Assembly (NCBI GenBank): GCA_000320545.1
Contig: ADNK01000295.1
Location: forward strand, 1-27,044
Length of the DNA: 27,044 nt
Origin: Bigelowiella natans CCMP2755
Lineage: Eukaryota > Cercozoa > Chlorarachniophyceae
Direction: 5' to 3'
Positions 20,017 through 27,044 of the stretch are shown here, piece by piece. How positions within the stretch are numbered: position 1 is the stretch's first letter; each line of letters opens with the position of its first letter. A program made the translations under genes and the position numbers. Under the pieces are notes generated by a model that saw nothing but the letters and a program-made list of their open reading frames with translations, was not told the origin of the DNA and ran no database searches.

Positions 20017-21935
20017 GTTATTCCCATGGTATAGGCGTAAAACCCCAACATTTCTGCATTTTTTCCCGATGATGAGAAAAGATATGTTGATCGACGCAAA
20101 ACAACAAGAAAATATCATATCCGATGTTTTCTAAAATTTTGCGTTCATCGGCTTCAACGGCAAATCACATATTCAAAGTTTTGTAAACACGGATTATGGA
20201 GAGGAGAGGATATGATGGTGGTCCGAATGAGTGGAGAAATAAATTTTAAATATCTCAATTATATTCGAAACCAGAAATATGCTCGTGATTATTTCGGTTT
20301 TCTCAAAATCTGTTGCATTCCTTCATGTGGTTTTCAGAAGAACCTCTTAGTCCTGATGGCAAGCGATGAGGAAAACAAAATGAGACCATTCATGAATGAG
20401 AGGGCTGCAGAAATTAAATCTAACCGATCTAAACACACGCTGCTACAACAATATAGTCCACGCAATGTCTCTCAAAAAATGAAACATTTTCATGCATCAT
20501 CTGATGCCCATGCATGGTTGTTTGCACGCACGACGAACACAGCTGTGCAGCGGGGATGCAGTCAATGTGGTCATCATCGAGCAGTCTAGCAGTCATTGAC
20601 ATGCTCGTGGTATGCTAGTATGTGATTGATGCACTGCGACCTTGAGAAGAAGAGAACCTCCGCCTGATTCGTGTTTTTTAGTTCAAATGAATTCATCGTG
20701 TGGGCAAGTATACAAGCTAGCAAGCGTCATGCACAGGAAATGTTGATCACTTTTAGCTGCAAGTGGTGACATCCGTCGAAATGACTGGCAATGCAAGAAT
20801 GCCAGATTGAACCAGAATGATGGAACAGGCAGATCCGATTCATCTGCCATGCCAGCATGCGCAGCTAGGCAGTTGCATTGTGTCTAGTAGGCACAGAGAG
20901 AAAAACGTGTGTTGTCCGTTCAGTTGCACACAATTGCTTGACCCATGCATGCTGGCATGCACCCATTCATCATTCGTGACGTGCGCATCATTTGGTAGCC
21001 ACTCGCCAGTTCGCATATACGCACACTTCTTCTGATCTCCAGCATGCGCGCTGGCATTGACTTGAATGTTTGAACCTTGTTTGCTTGGCGTCAATCAACA
21101 CTCTGGTCTAGCTGGTGCTCGTGACTTTGCAACTTGCAGACTGCGTGACAGCGACGAGCACCGTTCATCACTAGCTAGCTAGCCAGCTAGCTAGCTCATC
21201 TAGCCAAGTCAGTGTCTGGTGGCACGTCTGCTAGTGCTGATCGTTGATGCACGCGAGCACACAACAAGGGGTGTGTCCTTGTGAGCATCGCAACGCCAGT
21301 GGAAGACCGTGTTTGGCAAACGTGCTGACTCGTCCGCCAATTGTCATCCGCTTCCTCCTCGGGAAAGAAAGAGCGTGGTCAACGCAGGCCACTGTGGAAT
21401 GGGACGAAACAAACAAACAAACAAACGCGATGAAGAACTGCACTTTGAAAACGTGGCAAGACACTTGCAAAGTGTGAAACGAAGTGCCTCGAACAAGCTT
21501 CAGTGAGGACTGAAAGGAGTTGAAAATTTGGCATTTTGGCTGCGTGGAGCAGCGCAATTGGACGAACAATGAACAATGAACAATGAACAATGATGATGAA
21601 CGACGAAAAAGAAGAAAAACGAAAAAGAAGAATGCTGTTCAGGGCCGAAATTGAGAAAGAAAGAAAGAAAGAAACTTTGTTGAACACCCGCATCTCCAAA
21701 GTGTTCCATGACACGAGTGGTGTCCACAAGACAGACTCGTGTTGGCAAGCCTCCTACAGATTCTTTTTTGGACCTTCAGAGAGCTAATACATGATGGTGA
21801 TTTGACCTTGCGACAAGGCAATGAGATGTTTTATTGCGTAATTGGCCTGCATTTTTGAATGAATGCTTGTTTGGAATCGAATTCTCAATGAACGCCTCAA
21901 ACCCCAACGCTACCTAGAGGGAGCATCATCATCCC
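20017..21935. other. 1.9-kb spacer without a supported gene
   Basis: It separates the voltage-sensor-like gene from the last gene. The right half is rich in GCATGC and CTAGC words and carries short tandem repeats: a CTAGC cluster (21170-21205), (CAAA)n near 21410-21425, (GAACAAT)n near 21565-21592 and (GAAA)n near 21655-21673. A 125-codon open frame at 20212-20589 (+) lacks splice context and motifs. The promoter of the last gene should lie at the right end. Confidence 0.55.
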
Positions 21936-22561
21936 ATGAGCAAGGGAGGGTGGACCAAGGCGTGGCCACCCATCCCACGCTGCCTCCTTTTTGTCGTTTT
22001 TGCGTTAATCAAGCCTTATCCTTATCCATCACTAGCTTCCGCACAGCATTCATCTGGATTACAACTTCGCCGTCACCGTCGCTCCTATGAATGCATCTCA
22101 TGTTGCGGGGGGCAGCATGGAGCTCGCAACACATCGCAGACTCAGCTGCCCAAAGAACTTGACGAGGTCAGCCGAATAAGAAAGGATGGATCTAAGTATT
22201 CCCGTCGAAAATCCATGACAAAACCAAATACTTGAATTCATTCATCAACTCTTCCAGGGCGTGGAGCTCTATGGGAGACTTACGAAGTTGGTGAAGCAAG
22301 CGACAGGGCTCGGTAGATGATAGACACAACACACTAACGTACTAACGGCCGTATATTGTAAAGATGTCATCTTTCTGGCATCGAGTCTGCACGCATTCCT
22401 GCATCATCATTCGTGGATCAGTTCGAATTAACATCATGGTGCTGCATTGCTCACATTCATCAGGTGTCGATGTCGATAGAGCTGCGGTCATAAATCAACG
22501 AAGACTTACTCCAAAAAATTAATGAATTCTACTCTCTTTCTCTCCCTCTCTTTCTCTTCCT

Positions 22562-22603
<42 letters not shown>

Positions 22604-22616
22604 TACTCGCTGTTTG

Positions 22617-22690
<74 letters not shown>

Positions 22691-23852
22691 CATATGATCA
22701 TCTCCCCACCCTCTTTTTTTAGCGCGTGTGTGTGTGTGTGTGTACGTTTGTGTAATGAAAGGGTGTTAATATAAGTTAATGCGCATTGCACGATGAATCA
22801 TCACCGTCGCGTTATGTATTATACGCAATAATCAAATACGCACCAACCCAGGATACCGCCATGAGGGAGGTGGAGCGAGAGAAGAAGCGTCGAGGTGAGG
22901 ATATGACGTACGGCTAACGTGCCAACACATTATTTTGACTTTCTTCATCTCTCTCTAGGAGCGAATTTCACCGGGGATACTATACTCCCTGACCCAGGGT
23001 ACACGAACCCTCTTCCCCCTCCCCCCTCCCTCTTCCCCCCGATTTTGATCGTCCCTAGCTATGGGTTATTTATTGATGGCTCAGTCGGTAATTATATTTG
23101 CTATCAGATTCGTCGTGTCAACGCATCTGGCCCCGTCGGGCACTCCCGTATGGATAAATCTGTGCGGAGCAAAGGGGGTGCCTTTGGGACTTGCTTCTCT
23201 TGATCAGTTGGAGGATCTTGCTGATGAGGAGGTTGGTTGCTACGGAGACGATTGGAGAAAGAAGAAAAGGAGGAGAAAATCGTAGCTAGAGGCCGTGTGA
23301 AAGAGAGAAATTGTTGGGGAAAGATAACTTTAAAGGGCAGTTTTCGTCTCTTGACGTTTTCTCACCGCTATTGTTGCATGGTCTACAAAGCATCACATTT
23401 CCCATCTGATTCTCTTTTCCCCTGCGCTCCTTCTTCGTGCATATTGTCCAGGAGCTGTCACCAGAAACACTTGGAGGTGAGAAGAAGAGGGGCTGCGCTG
23501 CGAAAATTAAATATCTGAATATATGCAAGAAGAAATGGGGAGTATCGCCGATGAAAAACGTTTGAATTTCCTTATACCGCTTGGTCCATTATCAAAGTTT
23601 GTCTGTTGATGATAGTTGTGCGTGATATCTTATATTGAGTTACTATCTCTTGGCCTGTTGGCAATCACATGGCTATCAGGCAAATTTCCTCTCACCGCCT
23701 CGGAGCCGAGAGATTATATCCACAAAGGAAGCCAGAAAAGGTGGGTGTTACGTTCCGCCGACGCAACTATCACTGGCATGCTTGTTTTGCTATCTAAAGT
23801 TGTGTGCTTCCACCAACATCATGTAATGTAGATCGGCAATAATCTCTCTCTA

Positions 23853-23895
<43 letters not shown>

Positions 23896-24544
23896 TTTCT
23901 CCAATCTCTCTCATCTGAATGCAAAGGGGAAAGGTAGTAGATGTGCTGTTTAACAGGTCAGTCCCCCTTCCCTCTCCCTGAGCCCCTGCCCTCGAGTTGT
24001 GTGCGCGCGTGTGCTTGTGCGTGTGCATGTGCATGTGTGTATTATGCAGCATGTTGAGGATGGGTTAAGCATACCATTTGTTTGAGTTTTGGTGTGATGG
24101 AATTCTTCTTCTTCTTCTTCTTCTCCTTCTTTCTCTTCAGCGCTTTGATGAGGAGGGTCGTGCACCCCCAGTCATCTTTCAAGTACACTGAGTGATGATA
24201 TTCTTGTACTCGTACTGTTATTACTCAAACGACGACGATGAACCATCACTGCTACCCAAAATAGCAGGATGACGATGATAATAAAAAGGAGAGGGGGGGG
24301 GGGGGGTAAGGGCTCAATCAGTCAGTCCAAGCAACTGCTTATCCATTCCCTCCCCCCCTTGTATTCGTTGTCGTCGTTGTCGACTACTACTACAACTGCT
24401 ATTGTTAGAATAAAACGGTTCATCGCTGGAATTGGAATCGCCATAGTGTCGGTGCAAAACAGGATGGAGCTTTCTCAGGAGTTTGCCATTCACGAATCGA
24501 AGAGGTGGTGGTGACAAGGCTACTACTACTACTACTGATACTGA

Positions 24545-24578
<34 letters not shown>

Positions 24579-25230
24579 ATTACTTCAACATTGCTTATCT
24601 GTATATCCATTTGTTACTCTCTACTTATACGGTTATTATTAGGTACATGGGGGACCGCATGCTTTATGACGTCTCGTCTGAGGCTCTACGAACAACAGCC
24701 GCTCCTGGACGCAAAACGCAGCAGCAGCAGCAGCAGCAGCAACAACGACAACAAAAGCACGGAGTAAAGGGAGGATCCTCTTCTTCGTCAAAGCAGTTGG
24801 CTCAACAAGCCCAGGAAGGAAATAGAGGGAAGATAGAGGACCAGGATAAGAGAAACCAACAGCAGCGCTCGTATCATCCACCGCCAGCGGCCGCAATCCC
24901 TCCTCCTCAGATGGAGAAGGAAGAGGGGAAGAATGAGGAAGTGGTAGACGAGGATGCCCTAAGATTTGCAGAATTGCAACGGTTGAAAAAGGCGATGGAC
25001 GAAGTGCAGAAGGCTCGTTCCGCGCTTGGAATCGAGCCTGATGGCTCCTCCAAAGGTACCTTCACTAGTCCTTCTACAACAAAAGCAACTACTACTACTG
25101 CTACTACTGAGATGAGAGAGAGAAGGAACGGTCGGAGACATTCTTCATGAAAATATTCAATTTTTATTAAGTATTATTAACATGTAAATAACAAAAATTC
25201 CGTTGTCTTCTTCTTCTGAACTGGCCTTTC

Positions 25231-25273
<43 letters not shown>

Positions 25274-25545
25274 ATGATATCTGTTCGGTATATACCAGAG
25301 GCCCAAGCGTTGCTAAAAGCCGCAACAGCCCAGCAGTTCATAGATTATTACAAAAAGATGCCAGACGAGTCAGCGTTCCAGCCCGGCTTTCTCTCCCCCC
25401 CCCTTCCCCTGCACTCCACTGGGGAGACCATGGACGGTGGTTCAGGAGGGGGAGGAGACAAAGAAGTGGTAGAAAGGCCGATGGAGGAAGATGGGGTAAG
25501 AGCTCAGCGTATGCTGCCTAGTGAGAGCATTTATATGTATGTGTA

Positions 25546-25583
<38 letters not shown>

Positions 25584-25820
25584 TGTGTGCTGTGGTGGAT
25601 GCTTGTTGATATCATCGAATTCAACCCCTCTGCGACTATTAGTCATCGAATTGACCGAATAAGTATCACAGCATGATAGAGAGTGAGAGGGGTCTCTTCC
25701 TCCTCCCCCTTCTCCCTGATTTCTTTCTTCTTGTCGTTCTTCTGCAAAGGAGGACCGAGGTCAGCCGAAGGAACCCAGGCCTCTCTCCCTCACGGTAGCA
25801 GTAGACGCAGCAGCAATAGC

Positions 25821-25853
<33 letters not shown>

Positions 25854-26248
25854 CGTATATCCATATCCATATCCATATCCATATCCAAGTAGCAGGAGCA
25901 AGATCGTGAGCACATGCTTAAGATGAAGTAGCACCATAGATTTATCATGGCCGTTATCTGCCCCCTCCTACCTACCCTAATCACCCCTCCTCTGCAACCA
26001 GGCGGCGCAGAGTCGTGACGCTTTGATCGCGTCTGGGGAGGACGAAAGCCTTATCAGGTTGCTGAGTAGTAGCAGTAGTAGTAGTAGTAGTAGTAGCAGT
26101 GTGGTGGTGGTAGTAGAGCAGTGGATCTATCCATAGATGGTGGTGTATTTCCCTTCTCCTACATTCGTCGATAAGATACGAGCCCAACCACCATCAACAG
26201 CAATCGGCGAACACGCGTATGCAAAGTACGCAGGTGCCATCGTGCATA

Positions 26249-26290
<42 letters not shown>

Positions 26291-26895
26291 TTATTTCACA
26301 CTCTGCAAGTGCGATCTTCGGAACTGTCACTAATTCTACTACTTCGACCCCCAAAACAGTTATGTTGATGCGCTGAGGAGGCAGCCTAAAATCGAGCCGT
26401 TAGAGCCTGAGGACATTATGCGCCTGCATCAATCAGGCCTCATGAAGCCGTCCAAGGTGGTGGTTGAGGCGGTGCACTGGCCTGATGGCGACGTCACACT
26501 GCGTTCGAAAAAGAGAAATAACACACATATTTGAAGACTGACAACAACATACATATTCCCCCCTTCCCCCCCCCCACCCTTGTCCTTCCCCTTCTATTCC
26601 GCAGGCAAAAATGGCTGCTACAGGGGCGCGTCGTCAAGCCGAGGATGCACCAAATGGCGACGAGCGCCCTCGGACCTCGTCCATTCGCATAGTGGGGTTT
26701 CCCAGAGACAACGGCTGGTGGCAGGAGCATGTTGATGACCTGGAGGAGTTCTTCAAACCATACGGCCGTGCGACGCGCTATGACGATGGCTACGGGGGCG
26801 GAGGGGGGTTCGGTGGGAGAGGAGGAGGAGGAGGGGGTGGGGGAGGGCGCTGCAGCAGCGCTGCCGTTGTGATGCCGAGAACCGCAGTCGAGAGG
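21936..26895 (+). CDS. Many-exon protein with secretory-type leader, poly-Gln tract and RRM-like segment (3' end outside window)
   Basis: My exons: 21936-22166, 22258-22312, 22852-22894, 23108-23231, 23452-23476, 23713-23740, 24141-24182, 24643-25055, 25299-25495, 25750-25794, 26002-about 26057 or 26100, 26137-26225, 26360-26492, 26605-26895. Phases agree except at 26057/26137. The N-terminus has a hydrophobic core (CLLFVVFALIK) and an ASA cleavage-like site, then a basic stretch (LRRHRRS). This resembles the bipartite leader of complex-plastid proteins but is only an inference. Then come an uncharacterised region (GTPVWINLCGAKGVPLGL), a Gln-rich, charged linker (poly-Gln, ALRFAELQRLKKAMDEVQKA), a conserved-looking ALLKAATAQQFIDYYKKM and, in the last exon, an RRM-like start (SIRIVGFP, DLEEFFKPYG) interrupted by a long poly-Gly stretch. 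RNA binding is plausible. The donor at 26896 implies more exons to the right. The donors at 26492 and near 26100 are the least certain. Confidence 0.6.
22569..22743. repeat. (CT)n, (AT)n and (GT)n microsatellite cluster in an intron
   Basis: (CT)n at 22569-22600, (AT)n at 22624-22687 (about 31 units) and (GT)n at 22725-22743 lie within 175 bp of the 539-bp intron 22313-22851. Confidence 0.95.
23859..24135. repeat. (GT)n and (TTC)n tracts in an intron
   Basis: (GT)n at 23859-23893, a GTGTGCGCGCGTGTGC-type alternating stretch near 23999-24037, and (TTC)n at 24104-24135 leading into the acceptor at 24139-24140. Confidence 0.9.
24291..24306. repeat. Poly-G run in an intron
   Basis: A nearly pure G run of about 16 bases lies in the intron 24183-24642. 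Confidence 0.85.
24547..24578. repeat. (CTG)n repeat in an intron
   Basis: About ten CTG units precede the acceptor at 24641-24642. The next exon carries a GCA/CAG run, and the following intron has another CTG run, so related triplets occur on both sides of the same exon. Confidence 0.9.
24718..24741 (+). repeat. Coding (CAG)n repeat giving a poly-Gln tract
   Basis: Eight CAG-type codons in exon 24643-25055 are followed by CAACGACAACAA, giving Q-rich sequence with one Arg interruption. Confidence 0.9.
25232..25278. repeat. (CTG)n-(ATG)n compound repeat next to a 3' splice site
   Basis: (CTG)n at 25232-25264 changes directly to (ATG)n up to about 25278, 20 bp before the acceptor at 25297-25298. 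Confidence 0.95.
25539..25580. repeat. (GTAT)/(GT)n repeat in an intron
   Basis: A few GTAT units are followed by (GT)n to 25580 within the intron 25496-25749. Confidence 0.9.
25820..25886. repeat. (AGT)n followed by five copies of a hexamer
   Basis: (AGT)n at about 25820-25853 is followed by five tandem ATATCC units at 25857-25886. Both lie in the intron 25795-26001. Confidence 0.9.
26068..26100 (+). repeat. (AGT)n repeat at an uncertain exon-intron border
   Basis: AGT units with two AGC variants. They read as serine in the frame of the preceding exon, so they may be coding if the donor is at 26101 rather than 26058. Confidence 0.8.
26249..26289. repeat. (AT)n microsatellite in an intron
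   Basis: About 20 AT units lie in the 134-bp intron 26226-26359. Confidence 0.95.
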
Positions 26896-26935
26896 GTACC
26901 CATTATTGTCTCGCTCTCCCCCCCCCTCTATACAC

Positions 26936-27004
<69 letters not shown>

Positions 27005-27044
27005 GCTTTCACTCTCTGAACAAGATGTGAGAAGAGAGCATATT
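26896..27044 (+). other. Start of an intron with compound microsatellite, cut by the window edge
   Basis: A donor-like GTACCC follows the RRM-like exon. The rest holds a CT/C-rich part, (AT)n at 26939-26968 and (GT)n at 26971-26999. No further coding is seen before the right edge. Confidence 0.6.

Noticed and set aside
20212-20589. 125-codon open frame on the plus strand
   Set aside because: No splice sites, no domain-like pattern, and low-complexity surroundings. I keep the region as a spacer.
26605-26895. Assignment of the last gene to eIF3 subunit G
   Set aside because: The RRM start is similar, but the upstream sequence shows none of the eIF3g zinc-knuckle or N-terminal features and has a secretory-type leader.

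Overview
This is nuclear DNA from a eukaryote. Genes are broken into many exons by GT-AG introns, spacers are long, and introns and spacers are full of microsatellites (CT, GT, AT, trinucleotide and poly-G runs). I read seven protein genes, six of them by joining exons myself. Except where stated, every junction keeps the frame open. Several traits suggest an alga or other protist with a complex plastid: a plant-type aspartic protease with a saposin insert, a signal peptide followed by a basic transit-like stretch on the last gene, and very dense introns. A cryptophyte-like host would fit, but I cannot name the species from this sequence.

Layout, left to right. (1) 107-1375 (+): 3' part of an ERD2/KDEL-receptor family gene, whose N-terminal exons lie off the left edge. 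(2) 2195-8484 (-): one large gene of 38 exons encoding about 1,330 residues, with a lipid-anchor-like N-terminus, a long helical middle and a Sel1/TPR-like C-terminal part. Its introns are strikingly uniform (34 of 37 are 51-69 bp). (3) 9807-11713 (-): complete phytepsin-type aspartic protease, 473 residues, 5 exons. (4) 12243-16437 (+): secreted right-handed beta-helix protein with an inserted PAN/Apple-like domain, 9 exons, and an apparent one-base deletion in the last exon. (5) 17276-17883 (-): small 98-residue gene of unknown function. (6) 18627-20016 (+): 183-residue membrane protein that looks like an isolated four-helix voltage-sensor domain, 7 exons. (7) 21936-26895 and beyond (+): many-exon gene with a secretory-type leader, a poly-Gln tract and an RRM-like start near the right edge; its 3' end is outside the window.

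Three products belong to the secretory or endomembrane system (ERD2 receptor, aspartic protease, secreted beta-helix protein). This is probably normal chance gene order in a eukaryote, and I see no operon-like logic. Genes 3/4 and 5/6 are divergent pairs that share short upstream regions (about 530 and 740 bp). The best leads are the uncharacterised 38-exon gene, the PAN insertion in the beta-helix protein, the stand-alone voltage-sensor-like protein and the long acidic tail on the ERD2 protein. Two or three junctions are one or two bases out of frame, which points either to real lesions or to assembly indels.
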